DNA of 64,000 nucleotides from Pseudoalteromonas sp. N1230-9 (lineage in GTDB: Bacteria > Pseudomonadota > Gammaproteobacteria > Enterobacterales > Alteromonadaceae). The notes below the pieces were generated by a model. That model had not been told where the DNA came from. It searched no databases and saw nothing but the letters and a program-made list of their open reading frames with translations. Made by a program: the position numbers and the translations under genes. Position 1 is the first letter of the stretch. Every line of letters starts with the position of its first letter. The stretch lies in the NCBI RefSeq assembly GCF_032716425.1, contig NZ_CP090419.1:917001-981000 (forward strand), in the 5' to 3' direction. Below, piece by piece: positions 1 through 8,847 of the stretch.

Positions 1-582
1 GATGCACATGACCATGAGCATCACGATACGGGTGGCAACACGGTTTTCGGTTTTTGGTTGTACTTAATGACCGACTGCTTATTGTTTGCTTCTTTCTTTG
101 CAACCTATGCCGTACTGTTTATGAACACAGCCGGTGGCGTGTCTGGCAAAGATATTTTTGAACTTGATTTTGTTGCGGTTGAAACCGCGGCACTCCTACT
201 TAGTAGTATTACCTTTGGTTTTGCGATGATCTCTGCGCATTCGCAGAAGAAGGCCGCTACGTTAACTTGGTTGCTGGTTACCTTTGCCTTTGGTGCCGTA
301 TTTATTGGTATGGAAGTGTATGAATTCCATCACCTAATTGCGCACGGTAATGGCCCACAACAAAGTGCCTTTTTAACCTCGTTTTTCTCTTTAGTGGGCT
401 TACATGGTCTGCATGTGACGGCAGGTTTAATTTGGATGACAATCATGATGATCGAAGTTTTACGTCGTGGTTTAAACCCGCAAACAGTGACACGCCTAAG
501 TTGTTTAAGCCTGTTTTGGCATTTCTTAGATGTGGTGTGGATCTGTGTATTTACCGTTGTTTATTTAATGGGAGCAATGTAA
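1..582 (+). CDS. cyoC: cytochrome o ubiquinol oxidase subunit III (5' end cut by window)
   Basis: Subunit III of the proton-pumping cytochrome bo3 quinol oxidase in the inner membrane. The reading frame is open from base 1, so the true start lies upstream; roughly 10 N-terminal residues are missing by comparison with the ~204-aa E. coli protein. The His-rich N-terminus, the [10 protein letters not shown] segment, the YEFHHLI motif and the C-terminal [21 protein letters not shown]-type end are all typical of CyoC. About five hydrophobic segments are visible. The stop overlaps the cyoD start by one base (TAATG), indicating translational coupling within cyoABCDE. Confidence 0.96.
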   Translation, partial: DAHDHEHHDTGGNTVFGFWLYLMTDCLLFASFFATYAVLFMNTAGGVSGKDIFELDFVAVETAALLLSSITFGFAMISAHSQKKAATLTWLLVTFAFGAVFIGMEVYEFHHLIAHGNGPQQSAFLTSFFSLVGLHGLHVTAGLIWMTIMMIEVLRRGLNPQTVTRLSCLSLFWHFLDVVWICVFTVVYLMGAM

Positions 583-941
583 TGAGTCACAGTGAATCAC
601 ATGTCATTAATAATCTAGAAGTACACGCACATAACGCGCAATCACATGGCAGTATCAAAGACTATTTAGTTGGCTTTGTGTTGTCGGTGATTTTAACGGC
701 TATTCCATTTTGGGCTGTAATCAGTGGGTCGTTTTCAAAACCAGCCACCGTATGGTGCATTGTGACGATGGCGGTTGTGCAAATTTGGGTGCATTTAAAG
801 TACTTCTTGCATTTAAGTTTTAAAACTGAAGACGGCAAGGCCAGCTCATTGTCATTTATCTTCAGCGCTATCATTATCGTAATGGTGGTTGGTTTGTCGG
901 TGTGGATCATCTACGAATCGAACGCCATGATGATGTACTAA
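582..941 (+). CDS. cyoD: cytochrome o ubiquinol oxidase subunit IV
   Basis: Small fourth subunit of cytochrome bo3 oxidase, thought to help assembly of the Cu-B site in subunit I. The start was set at the ATG overlapping the cyoC stop, giving 119 aa; a longer open frame upstream lies inside cyoC and is not used. Three transmembrane segments are visible (roughly residues 26-46, 56-76 and 89-110), with the conserved HLKYFLHL stretch between the second and third. The hydrophilic N-terminus is His/Ser-rich. It sits between cyoC and cyoE in normal operon order. Confidence 0.95.
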   Translation: MSHSESHVINNLEVHAHNAQSHGSIKDYLVGFVLSVILTAIPFWAVISGSFSKPATVWCIVTMAVVQIWVHLKYFLHLSFKTEDGKASSLSFIFSAIIIVMVVGLSVWIIYESNAMMMY

Positions 942-971
942 TAACAATTACTTTGTAATTGATTAAAGAGT

Positions 972-1046
972 TTACGAAAGGAGCTGGTTAGTTTGAGGTT
1001 GTGTCTCCAGTTCTTACAGTCTGTTACTAGCTAGTTTCTTTCGTAA
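972..1046 (+). repeat. 20-bp inverted repeat between cyoD and cyoE
   Basis: Bases 972-991 can pair with 1027-1046. Sixteen positions are Watson-Crick and the remaining four are G-U or U-G wobbles on the + strand RNA, giving an uninterrupted 20-bp stem around a 35-base loop. No T-run follows, so it does not look like an intrinsic terminator. It occupies the gap between cyoD and cyoE and could be an RNA processing or stability element that adjusts cyoE output relative to cyoABCD. Confidence 0.6.
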
Positions 1047-1083
1047 TTTTGCGTTTGTGCGAAATATTAGAGGAGTCGAGGAA

Positions 1084-1968
1084 GTGTTTCGACGTTATTT
1101 AAATGTCACTAAACCTGGCATTATCATGGGCAACTTAATCTCCGTCGCGGGAGGATTCTTGCTAGCCTCTCGTGGTGATGTTGACCCATGGTTAATGATC
1201 GCGACCTTGCTAGGGTTATCTTTAGTCGTAGCATCTGGATGCGCAATCAATAATGTCATTGATCGTGATATTGATGTTGCTATGGCGCGCACTCGCAAAC
1301 GCGTCACAGTCACTGGCGAAATGTCAGCAAAGGCGGCTATGACACATGGCATCGTGCTTGGTGTTTTTGGTTTCTCATTATTAGCAGTGTATACCAACGT
1401 AGTGGCACTCTTATTTGCTACGTTTGGTTACGTCATTTATGTTGGTGTATACAGCTTATATATGAAACGTCGTTCTGTGTACGGCACCTTTGTAGGAAGC
1501 TTATCGGGCGCAGTTCCACCTGTGGTGGGCTATTGTGCGGTAACTGGGCAGTTTGATGCTGGTGCTGTGATTTTATTGGTAATGTTCAGTTTATGGCAAA
1601 TGCCTCATTCATATGCAATTGCAATCTTTCGTTATAACGACTACCAAGCGGCCAGAATTCCTGTGCTACCTGTAGCGCAAGGGATTGAGAAGGCAAAGCA
1701 TCACATTGTTTTATATATCGCCGTGTATGCGTTGGTTGTGATGTTATTAACCATTAGTGGTTATACAGGTTTAGCTTTTATGGCTGTGGCTTGTACAACG
1801 AGTTTTTGGTGGTTGCTAATGGCGCTTCGTGGCTATCGTCGCAATATTGATGTAAGCGGCTGGGCGCGCCAAGTGTTTGCTTTTTCGATAGTAAATATTA
1901 CGGTTTTGAGTATAGCGATGGCTTTAGATTACCATTCGGTAGCTCCACAGCTACTTGTTTTAACTTAG
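1084..1968 (+). CDS. cyoE: protoheme IX farnesyltransferase (heme O synthase)
   Basis: Transfers a farnesyl group to protoheme IX to make heme O, the high-spin cofactor of the bo3 oxidase encoded upstream. I chose the GTG at 1084 because AGAGGAG lies about 8 bases upstream and the resulting N-terminus ([16 protein letters not shown]) matches CyoE; a GTG at 1057 is a longer alternative. Length is 294 aa, usual for the family. The prenyl-binding motif NNVIDRDID is at about residues 56-64, and the second conserved region ([15 protein letters not shown]) follows later. Multiple membrane segments are present. A strong terminator follows. Confidence 0.96.
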   Translation: MFRRYLNVTKPGIIMGNLISVAGGFLLASRGDVDPWLMIATLLGLSLVVASGCAINNVIDRDIDVAMARTRKRVTVTGEMSAKAAMTHGIVLGVFGFSLLAVYTNVVALLFATFGYVIYVGVYSLYMKRRSVYGTFVGSLSGAVPPVVGYCAVTGQFDAGAVILLVMFSLWQMPHSYAIAIFRYNDYQAARIPVLPVAQGIEKAKHHIVLYIAVYALVVMLLTISGYTGLAFMAVACTTSFWWLLMALRGYRRNIDVSGWARQVFAFSIVNITVLSIAMALDYHSVAPQLLVLT

Positions 1969-2004
1969 AAAAAAGTTGCTAACATATCCCAATGTTACAG
2001 TAGC

Positions 2005-2038
2005 AAAGGCCCGGTTTTTTCTCCACCGGGCCTTTTTT
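2005..2038 (+). terminator. intrinsic terminator of the cyo operon
   Basis: GGCCCGG (2008-2014) pairs with CCGGGCC (2026-2032), followed by six T. The preceding A-run makes it potentially bidirectional, which would also serve the convergent gene ending at 2041. Confidence 0.93.
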
Positions 2039-2040
2039 CG

Positions 2041-3891
2041 TTATTGTTTTTGTAACAATTTTAATGCTTGAAAGCCACTTCCTTTAGTCTCTCCATTCAT
2101 TCTATAAAAGTATGAGTAATTGTATAAAGTACTGTTATTGTATTCCCCTAGGTACTCAAGACTTCTAAAAAACACACCGCCATCTTCTGTCGCTTCAGAC
2201 TCACTTATACATGACTCATATGAAGAAGCGGATGGACAAGAGAAGTTGTGGATCACAAGTATTCGATTATTTTTGATTGTCCAAAAATTGTCTGTTTCTA
2301 ACTCTGTATTGAGCTCTGGTAAGTCTCCAGTTGTTGAGCTAGAAAATAGTGAGCGTTCATCCTCTGTAAAAGCAAAAAAACTTTTACTATCAGAGTTTGA
2401 TAAGCTTGGGTCGATATATAAACCTATAACATCTTCATACTTAATTGTATTGGAGCTGTTAACTTCACTGAACAGTGAGCCTTGATAGAAGCCTTGATTA
2501 TTTTGAGCTAAAAAAATATCACCATTAGCTTTTTGGAAAAACTTGGCTGAGTAATTGTTATTATCATAACTATAACTCAATTTTTCACCGTCATTGTTGA
2601 TGGTTAAAACGGTTTCTATTTTTTCAGCTTGATGAGGAAAATAAGAGGTAACAGAAAACTCTGTCTGAGTATTTACCTTAAAGACTGGATTTGCCCTCAA
2701 AGTGCCATCTTCAGTTTCAAACTCTGATGAGAGTAACCGTCCAGTATATATACTTCCTGAGTTAAGGTCAGGAACTGATATAGGCGCTATCTTTTCTTGT
2801 ATTATTAAGTTGGTTTGGTTGCTTAAAGCTTTGTCCAATCCTCGAAAGTCTTCAGTATTGAATGTACCAAGATCGGTTAATAGAGCTGCGCTGTGTGATT
2901 GCTCTGCAAAGAAAAATTTATCATCCGAGTAAAGTATGTCAATTGCATTTATAGTCACAGCTAATTCTAGAGCTTCATATAGCCCCGTTTTCATGTTATG
3001 GAAATTAACTTGGAAAAGCTGTGAGTTGCTATCAGCAGTTATTTGATTATTAGATAGCTTGCCAGTAACTTTTACAGATCTAGAAAAGCTACCATTTCCA
3101 GTATCAACTTTTAAATCGCTGTATAAGTGACTATCGCTATCAACTACGCTAATATTTTCAGAAGGGTAGCTTCCTTCATCAGTTAAGTAACTAGGTGTTA
3201 CTGCGGCTAAATCTTGTACGTGTAGGTTTAGAACGTGTTCTTCAGTTTCGTTTTTGAAGTGTACACGCAGACTTTCATTATCGGACGCAACAACGGTAAG
3301 ATCTGAAATATTACAGTAAGAATAGCACACTCCGCTGTCATATCGCGTTAGTGCTATATCACCTTCGCTGCTTACTTGGTAATCAAAGCTTGTTAGTTCA
3401 TTATTTAATATGTGGGCGCCAGCATTATTTTGACCGAATATAAACTTAGTCTTTTCATCACTTGTAGACCAAATGCCAGCAAGCTCACTTGAGGTAAGTT
3501 TTATTTTTTGCCACTTACTAGGATCGTCGTTGATTGTGATAGTTAATTGATAATCCTTACTAGCGTGGCCGTCAGATAGTGTTGCCTGAAATGTGTATTC
3601 ACCAATATCAAAAAAATCTGGTTCAACTTTTAATGTGGCCTCTGTGCCATTAGTGGTTAATGTTAACCATTCAGGTTGATTTGCAATGGCTAGTGTGAGT
3701 GTATCATTATCATCATCTTTCATATCTAGTGTGAATGATGCTGATGACATTGCTTTAGTTTCTAGGGTGAGTTGACCTATTAAAGAAGGGGGATTATTTG
3801 TAGCTTCTTGCTGTTGCGTTGAATCATCAGAAGAACCACCTCCACAGCCTGCTAAGACAAGTGAAAGGGTAGTTATTAATAATTTTTTCAT
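2041..3891 (-). CDS. large lipoprotein with N-terminal Ig/cadherin-like domain
   Basis: Predicted lipoprotein of 616 aa. The start was placed at 3891, where AAGGAAG precedes the ATG; an upstream alternative adds eight residues. The signal sequence ends in the lipobox LAGC (Cys16), followed by a Gly/Ser/Asp/Gln-rich linker. Residues about 40-125 resemble the putative-Ig/cadherin-like repeats found in surface proteins (NPP start, DxDxDxLT, GEYTFQATLSDG, LTITIND). The remaining ~490 residues are Ser/Asn/Asp-rich beta-type sequence that I do not recognise. It lies convergent to cyoE. Function is unknown; a surface or periplasmic binding role is only inference. Confidence 0.8.
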   Translation of the reverse strand: MKKLLITTLSLVLAGCGGGSSDDSTQQQEATNNPPSLIGQLTLETKAMSSASFTLDMKDDDNDTLTLAIANQPEWLTLTTNGTEATLKVEPDFFDIGEYTFQATLSDGHASKDYQLTITINDDPSKWQKIKLTSSELAGIWSTSDEKTKFIFGQNNAGAHILNNELTSFDYQVSSEGDIALTRYDSGVCYSYCNISDLTVVASDNESLRVHFKNETEEHVLNLHVQDLAAVTPSYLTDEGSYPSENISVVDSDSHLYSDLKVDTGNGSFSRSVKVTGKLSNNQITADSNSQLFQVNFHNMKTGLYEALELAVTINAIDILYSDDKFFFAEQSHSAALLTDLGTFNTEDFRGLDKALSNQTNLIIQEKIAPISVPDLNSGSIYTGRLLSSEFETEDGTLRANPVFKVNTQTEFSVTSYFPHQAEKIETVLTINNDGEKLSYSYDNNNYSAKFFQKANGDIFLAQNNQGFYQGSLFSEVNSSNTIKYEDVIGLYIDPSLSNSDSKSFFAFTEDERSLFSSSTTGDLPELNTELETDNFWTIKNNRILVIHNFSCPSASSYESCISESEATEDGGVFFRSLEYLGEYNNSTLYNYSYFYRMNGETKGSGFQALKLLQKQ

Positions 3892-4008
3892 ATTTACTTC
3901 CTTTTTTGTAAGCAAGTAGTCTAATCGTTTTCTGAAAATTCATCAATAAAATTAATGTGTTAAATGGTTGTGGTGACTGGTGGTAATCTCTTGTATGTTT
4001 ATTTAATG

Positions 4009-4917
4009 TTAGAACTGAGCAGCTTGCTCTACTACTATGCCATGGCGAGCGGCAAGACGACGGTGATCTTTGTCATAGCCACCACCAATTACCGTTGCGA
4101 CAGGTATATTGCGCTCTAGGCAACGCTTAAGGACTAAATGATCGCGTTGCTCTATCCCTTTCCAGCTTATATCAAGTTTTCCTAATCCATCCTCTTGCCA
4201 TACATCAACACCTGCATCATAAAACACTAAATCTGGGTTAAGGGTGTTTAATAAATAACTCAGCGTATCGTCAACAACGCCTAAGTATTCACTATCCGCC
4301 ACATTGGGTGCTAATCCTATGTCTAAATCGCTGGCTGATTTGCGAAACGGAAAATTCTTTTCGCAGTGGATAGAGCAGGTATAGGCATAGGGCTGATGCG
4401 CAAGCATTGCTGCGGTACCATCACCTTGGTGAACGTCTAAATCAAAAATAAGTATATTGGTGACTTCTCCACTTTTTATCAGGGTTTCGCTGGTAAACGC
4501 CAAGTCGTTTACCATGCAGTAGCCGGATCCAAAATCAGTATGAGCATGGTGGGTGCCTCCTGCTAGATGGCATGCTATACCATGCTTCAAGGCAAGACGC
4601 GCCGTTTGCAAGGTGCCAAGTGGGGCGGTAAAAGTACGCGCCATGAGTTGCTCAGACCAAGGCAGGCCGATACGGCGCATTGCTTTTTCGTCAAGGCGGT
4701 TATGCCAAAGGTCATAAATATAATTATCGCAATGTACTAGTTCGAGTGGTTCTGGCGTGCCTAACTTTGGTTGGACTAAATTACTATTAATAAGACCAAG
4801 GCTTTTTACATGTTCATATAAGTATGCAAATTTGCTCATTACAAAGCGATGCTTCGGATCGAAGTTAAATGAGTAATTAGGATGATAGACGATAGGTAAG
4901 TGTGGATTTAAATTCAT
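4009..4917 (-). CDS. histone deacetylase family protein (acetoin utilisation / acetylpolyamine amidohydrolase-like)
   Basis: Zinc-dependent deacetylase of the arginase/deacetylase fold, 302 aa from the ATG at 4917 (a GTG four codons upstream is possible). The active-site signature is visible: His123-His124 in GGTHHAH, zinc ligands Asp161 and His163 in DLDVHQGDG, a third candidate ligand Asp238 in DAGVDVW, and the catalytic Tyr281 in GGGYD. The natural substrate cannot be read from sequence; bacterial members act on acetylated lysines, polyamines or similar amides. It shares the minus strand with the PilZ and thioredoxin genes but with gaps of 35-55 bases, so co-transcription is possible. Confidence 0.9.
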   Translation of the reverse strand: MNLNPHLPIVYHPNYSFNFDPKHRFVMSKFAYLYEHVKSLGLINSNLVQPKLGTPEPLELVHCDNYIYDLWHNRLDEKAMRRIGLPWSEQLMARTFTAPLGTLQTARLALKHGIACHLAGGTHHAHTDFGSGYCMVNDLAFTSETLIKSGEVTNILIFDLDVHQGDGTAAMLAHQPYAYTCSIHCEKNFPFRKSASDLDIGLAPNVADSEYLGVVDDTLSYLLNTLNPDLVFYDAGVDVWQEDGLGKLDISWKGIEQRDHLVLKRCLERNIPVATVIGGGYDKDHRRLAARHGIVVEQAAQF

Positions 4918-4970
4918 TGAACACAGCACAGCCAGTTTTTAACTATGGTAATAAAGTTACCTTTAATAGT

Positions 4971-5336
4971 CTATTCGGATGTATGTATCAGCATAGTTAG
5001 CTCTCGGTGTAATAGGTCATCGTCTCCTAGGTTTAGCTCTACTAACCGCTTTAAGTGAGTAATGCTATCAATATCGATATGGACACAGTGTAAGCCTAAA
5101 TGAAACGGCTCAATATGCCTGATTTCAACAGACATATTAATAGTGACTTGGCTTTCTGGCAGCGAGAAAGTAAGTTCTGCCAGCGCATTTTTATCAGCCA
5201 AGAGCTTATCAGGAAGGCTTACCAGTGCCCCATTTAAAGATATATCGAGTAATTCACAATTGTATGTGTGTTCATTCATAACCAATGTTGCTGGTGTAGA
5301 AAACAAGATACGCGAATACTTACGGCGATTTTTCAT
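4971..5336 (-). CDS. PilZ domain protein (stand-alone)
   Basis: A 121-aa single-domain PilZ protein, a likely cyclic-di-GMP receptor. Both parts of the binding signature are present: RxxxR at Arg5-Arg9 (RRKYSR) and DxSxxG at Asp31-Gly36 (DISLNG). No signal peptide or membrane segment is seen, so it should be cytoplasmic. What it controls is not evident from its neighbours, a deacetylase-family gene downstream and a TlpA-like gene upstream on the same strand. It is unrelated in detail to the second PilZ gene within the flagellar cluster at 32983. Confidence 0.88.
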   Translation of the reverse strand: MKNRRKYSRILFSTPATLVMNEHTYNCELLDISLNGALVSLPDKLLADKNALAELTFSLPESQVTINMSVEIRHIEPFHLGLHCVHIDIDSITHLKRLVELNLGDDDLLHRELTMLIHTSE

Positions 5337-5371
5337 AATAACCCTTAGCGATGCTTAAGCTTAGAGTATAG

Positions 5372-5863
5372 TCAATCACTCACGAGTTTGGCGGCATTGT
5401 CATGAAGTTTTTTATCGTCAGGGTCTGATGTGGTGGTTAGCCAAATAACTTGGCCTTGTTTATTGATAAAAAGCGTTGTGGGTGTTCCTTTTACGCCAAG
5501 TTGTTGCGCAATCAGATCTGCCTTTATTGCTGTTTTAAAATGATGCCCTCTGTTTATTAAAGATTGTTGAGGTGTTGCATCATCGTCTTCACGAAAGCTA
5601 ACACCTATCACGCGAAGGCCGTGACGTTTATATTTTTGATGAATTTTCTCAAGCCCAGGTTGAAGCTTTTTACAGTATGGGCACCACGTTGCCCAAAAGT
5701 GAAGAATATAAGGCGTGCAAAGTAATTCAGCCGTTTTAAGCTGGCTTCCATCAGCCATTTCAAGCGTTAGAGGAGGAAGTGGTATGGGGTTTTCAAGTTC
5801 AGATGCAGAGGTGCTATTTATAAAGCATGAGAACAGTAGAATAAGTGCTAGCAGGTGTTTCAT
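5372..5863 (-). CDS. TlpA/ResA-like periplasmic thioredoxin
   Basis: 163-aa exported thioredoxin-fold protein. The signal peptide covers about residues 1-20 (ends STSA-SE). The redox motif CPYC is at residues 61-64 inside FWATWCPYC, and the cis-proline region is GVKGTPTTLFI. The layout is that of TlpA/ResA/DsbE-type disulfide reductases working in the periplasm; the CPYC dipeptide is shared with glutaredoxins. No cytochrome c maturation genes are adjacent, so the target protein is unknown. Some extra Cys residues lie in the signal peptide and at residue 49. Confidence 0.88.
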   Translation of the reverse strand: MKHLLALILLFSCFINSTSASELENPIPLPPLTLEMADGSQLKTAELLCTPYILHFWATWCPYCKKLQPGLEKIHQKYKRHGLRVIGVSFREDDDATPQQSLINRGHHFKTAIKADLIAQQLGVKGTPTTLFINKQGQVIWLTTTSDPDDKKLHDNAAKLVSD

Positions 5864-5930
5864 GAGATTAGTTCTTTTTTAAAGTTGGTACTTTAATAAG
5901 AACTAAATGCAAACCTTTTTCTTTCAAAAT

Positions 5931-5954
5931 AAAAAGCCCTGCGTGTGCAGGGCT
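5931..5954 (-). terminator. intrinsic terminator of ettA
   Basis: AGCCCTGC (5935-5942) and GCAGGGCT (5947-5954) form a perfect 8-bp stem with a 4-base loop. Read on the minus strand it is followed by a T-run, so it terminates ettA transcription. Confidence 0.9.
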
Positions 5955-5979
5955 CTGATAATGATAGCTTAAGTATCAA

Positions 5980-7653
5980 TTAACCTATTTTTTTGTATTT
6001 AATACGCTTAGGTTGTGCTGCTTCGGCGCCTAAGGTTTTCTTCAACCACTCTTCGTATTCTGTGTAGTTACCATCGAAGAAGTTAATTTGGCCTTCGTCA
6101 CGGTAATCAAGAATATGTGTAGCAATACGGTCAAGGAACCAACGGTCATGCGAGATACACATTACACAGCCAGGGAACTCTAAAATAGCGTTCTCAAGTG
6201 CACGTAGTGTTTCAACGTCTAGGTCATTGGTTGGCTCATCCAGTAGTAATACGTTACCACCTGCTTTTAATAGCTTAGCTAGGTGTAAACGGTTGCGCTC
6301 ACCACCTGATAAGTCTTTAACGAATTTTTGTTGGTCGTTACCTTTGAAGTTAAAGCGGCCAACATAGGCACGGCTTGGGAATTCAAAGTTACCAATTTTC
6401 AATACGTCTTGACCGTTAGAGATTTCTTGGAAAACCGTGTTGCTCTCGTCCATGTCGCCACGGAACTGATCAACCGTTGCAAGCTCAACTGTGTCACCAA
6501 CAATGATCTCACCGCTATCTGGCGTTTCTTCACCACTTAGCATTTTGAATAGCGTTGATTTACCCGCACCATTGGCACCGATAATACCTACGATAGCGCC
6601 TTTCGGCATTGCAAAGTTTAGGTCATCGATTAATACGCGATCGCCAAAGCTCTTCTTCAGGCCTTTCACTTCGATAACTTGGTCACCTAAGCGTGGACCC
6701 GGTGGAATGAATAGTTCATTCGTTTCGTTACGCTTTTGGTAATCGTTTTGCTGAAGCTCAGAGAACTGTGCCATACGTGCTTTAGACTTAGCCTGACGGC
6801 CTTTCGGGTTTGAACGAACCCATTCAAGTTCTTGTGCGATTGATTTTTGACGTGCTTTTTCAGATTTCTGTTCTTGTTGTAAACGTAAATCTTTTTGCTC
6901 AAGCCACGATGAGTAGTTACCTTCCCAAGGAATACCTTCACCACGGTCAAGTTCTAAAATCCAACCAGCTACGTTATCTAAGAAGTAACGGTCGTGGGTT
7001 ACAGCAACCACGGTACCTTCGTAGTCGTGTAAGAAGCGCTCTAACCAAGCAACTGACTCAGCGTCTAAGTGGTTGGTCGGTTCGTCAAGAATAAGCATAT
7101 CTGGTTTTTCAAGTAGTAAACGACAGATCGCAACACGGCGACGCTCACCACCCGAAAGGTGTTCAATTTTTGCATCCCAAGGTGGTAGGCGTAATGCATC
7201 AGCTGCACGCTCTAACACGTTGTCGATATTGTGACCATCGTGTGCTTGGATGATAGCTTCAAGTTCACCTTGCTCTTTCGCAAGTGCATCGAAGTCAGCA
7301 CCGTCCATTGCATACTCGTTGTATACTTCATCTAGGCGATTTAATGCATTTTTAACTTCGCTTACTGCTTCTTCAACTGTTTCGCGAACTGTTTTGTTCT
7401 CGTCTAGCACTGGCTCTTGCGGTAAGTAACCGATTTTAGTGCCTGGTTGAGGGCGAGCTTCACCTTCAAAGTCTTGGTCAACACCAGCCATAATGCGAAG
7501 TAACGTTGATTTACCTGCACCGTTTAGACCTAGTACACCAATTTTTGCGCCTGGGAAAAAGTGTAAAGAAATATCTTTTAAGATAGTGCGCTTAGGTGGC
7601 ACAACCTTAGAAACTCGACTCATCGAGAATATAAACTTATCTGGTAACACCAT
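5980..7653 (-). CDS. ettA: energy-dependent translational throttle protein EttA (ABC-F)
   Basis: Soluble ABC-F ATPase that binds the ribosomal E site and gates the first elongation steps according to ATP/ADP ratio. 557 aa from the ATG at 7653 (a TTG five codons upstream is less likely), against about 555 in E. coli, with near-continuous similarity. Two ABC domains are visible: Walker A GLNGAGKST, signature LSGGE, DEPTNHLD in the first; GANGAGKST, LSGGE, DEPTNDLD in the second. Between them lies the charged linker (about residues 245-310) typical of the tRNA-interaction motif. The C-terminus RIKYKKIG matches the family. Monocistronic, with its own terminator. Confidence 0.97.
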   Translation of the reverse strand: MVLPDKFIFSMSRVSKVVPPKRTILKDISLHFFPGAKIGVLGLNGAGKSTLLRIMAGVDQDFEGEARPQPGTKIGYLPQEPVLDENKTVRETVEEAVSEVKNALNRLDEVYNEYAMDGADFDALAKEQGELEAIIQAHDGHNIDNVLERAADALRLPPWDAKIEHLSGGERRRVAICRLLLEKPDMLILDEPTNHLDAESVAWLERFLHDYEGTVVAVTHDRYFLDNVAGWILELDRGEGIPWEGNYSSWLEQKDLRLQQEQKSEKARQKSIAQELEWVRSNPKGRQAKSKARMAQFSELQQNDYQKRNETNELFIPPGPRLGDQVIEVKGLKKSFGDRVLIDDLNFAMPKGAIVGIIGANGAGKSTLFKMLSGEETPDSGEIIVGDTVELATVDQFRGDMDESNTVFQEISNGQDVLKIGNFEFPSRAYVGRFNFKGNDQQKFVKDLSGGERNRLHLAKLLKAGGNVLLLDEPTNDLDVETLRALENAILEFPGCVMCISHDRWFLDRIATHILDYRDEGQINFFDGNYTEYEEWLKKTLGAEAAQPKRIKYKKIG

Positions 7654-7818
7654 GAAAGGAGCCTTCAATTTATAATAAAAATTAACAGCAAGTATTGTAT
7701 ACCCAAACTACCTCAAAATACAGAATTCAGCGTTTATGATAGGCTTAATATCAAGGTGTTATTTACTCAAAGAGTCATACATTTTAATTAATGACCACTC
7801 AGAAATATTACTTCATTT

Positions 7819-7842
7819 GGACATCTAAACATCTAGAGGTTG
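7819..7842 (+). promoter_or_regulatory. MetJ operator (tandem met boxes) upstream of metA
   Basis: Two adjacent 8-mers, GGACATCT (7819-7826) and AAACATCT (7827-7834), resemble the MetJ consensus AGACGTCT in the characteristic head-to-tail arrangement; AGAGGTTG (7835-7842) is a poorer third box. They lie 58-81 bases before metA, as expected for SAM-MetJ repression of metA-metH. The metJ gene itself is not in the window. Confidence 0.65.
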
Positions 7843-7899
7843 AAATTTCTAACTATCCGTTCATAATTAGCAGTCAGATAAGTATGCTCGGAGCCAGCT

Positions 7900-8847
7900 A
7901 TGCCCATTACAGTAAAAGATGAATTGCCAGCCATTGCAAAATTACGCCAAGAAAACGTGTTTGTAATGCCAAAAAGTCGCGCGAAAACGCAAGAGATACG
8001 CCCAATGCGTTTGGCCATCTTAAACTTAATGCCAAACAAGGTTGAAACCGAAGTGCAGTTTATTCGCTTGTTAGCTAATTCACCGCTACAAGTTAATGTT
8101 GAGCTGTTGCGCTTAGATACTCACCGCACCAGTAGTAACTCTGAGCAGCACATGGATACGTTTTATCGCTATTTTTCAGAAGTGAAAGATAATAACTACG
8201 ATGCCATGATTATCACTGGGGCGCCGCTTGCTCATTTAGAGTATGACGAAGTTGCTTACTGGGACGAGCTAAAAGTTATTTTAGATTGGGCAGAGCAACA
8301 TGTTACGTCTACGCTGTTTTCGTGTTGGGCGGCCCATGCGGGTCTATATCATCACTATGGTCTTAAGCGCGAACTTAAACCAAATAAATTAAGCGGCGTA
8401 TTTACCCATAAAAGTTATTTTGACCATGCAGCACTCACTCGTGGCTTTGATGATACCTTTTTAGTGCCACACTCTCGCTATGGTCATATTGATATCGACA
8501 AGATCACTGCCTGCGATGATTTGGTGGTGTTAGCTGGATCTGAGCGAGTAGGCGCCTACTTAATTAAAAATAAATCGGGTAGCCAAGTGTATATTACTGG
8601 CCATCCAGAGTACGATGCCCATACCTTAAAAGGGGAGTATTTACGCGACCAAGAAAAATCAGCGGATGCGCCTAAGCCAGAAAACTACTTCCCTGACGAT
8701 AACCCAGACAACGAACCGTCGAAAACGTGGCAAAGTCATGCCTTTTTATTGTTTTCGAATTGGTTAAACTATTATGTGTACCAAACTACACCGTATGATA
8801 TTAACTTAGTTAGCCAAGATGTAAGGACTAACAACTATGCCGAGTAA
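7900..8847 (+). CDS. metA: homoserine O-acyltransferase (succinyltransferase) MetA
   Basis: First committed enzyme of methionine synthesis: acylates homoserine. 315 aa, the usual length, and colinear with E. coli MetA. The acyl-enzyme Cys142 is in LFSCWAAHA, and the His-Glu pair is in TGHPEYD. The residue that separates acyl-CoA preference (Gly111 in succinyl-CoA enzymes, Glu111 in acetyl-CoA enzymes) is Ala here, which suggests succinyl-CoA by size but is unusual. It overlaps the next gene by 11 bases, so metA and the methionine synthase genes form one operon under the MetJ boxes. Confidence 0.96.
   Translation: MPITVKDELPAIAKLRQENVFVMPKSRAKTQEIRPMRLAILNLMPNKVETEVQFIRLLANSPLQVNVELLRLDTHRTSSNSEQHMDTFYRYFSEVKDNNYDAMIITGAPLAHLEYDEVAYWDELKVILDWAEQHVTSTLFSCWAAHAGLYHHYGLKRELKPNKLSGVFTHKSYFDHAALTRGFDDTFLVPHSRYGHIDIDKITACDDLVVLAGSERVGAYLIKNKSGSQVYITGHPEYDAHTLKGEYLRDQEKSADAPKPENYFPDDNPDNEPSKTWQSHAFLLFSNWLNYYVYQTTPYDINLVSQDVRTNNYAE

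Noticed and set aside
5980-7653. Plus-strand open frames within ettA
   Set aside because: They are shadows of the strongly conserved minus-strand ABC-F gene.
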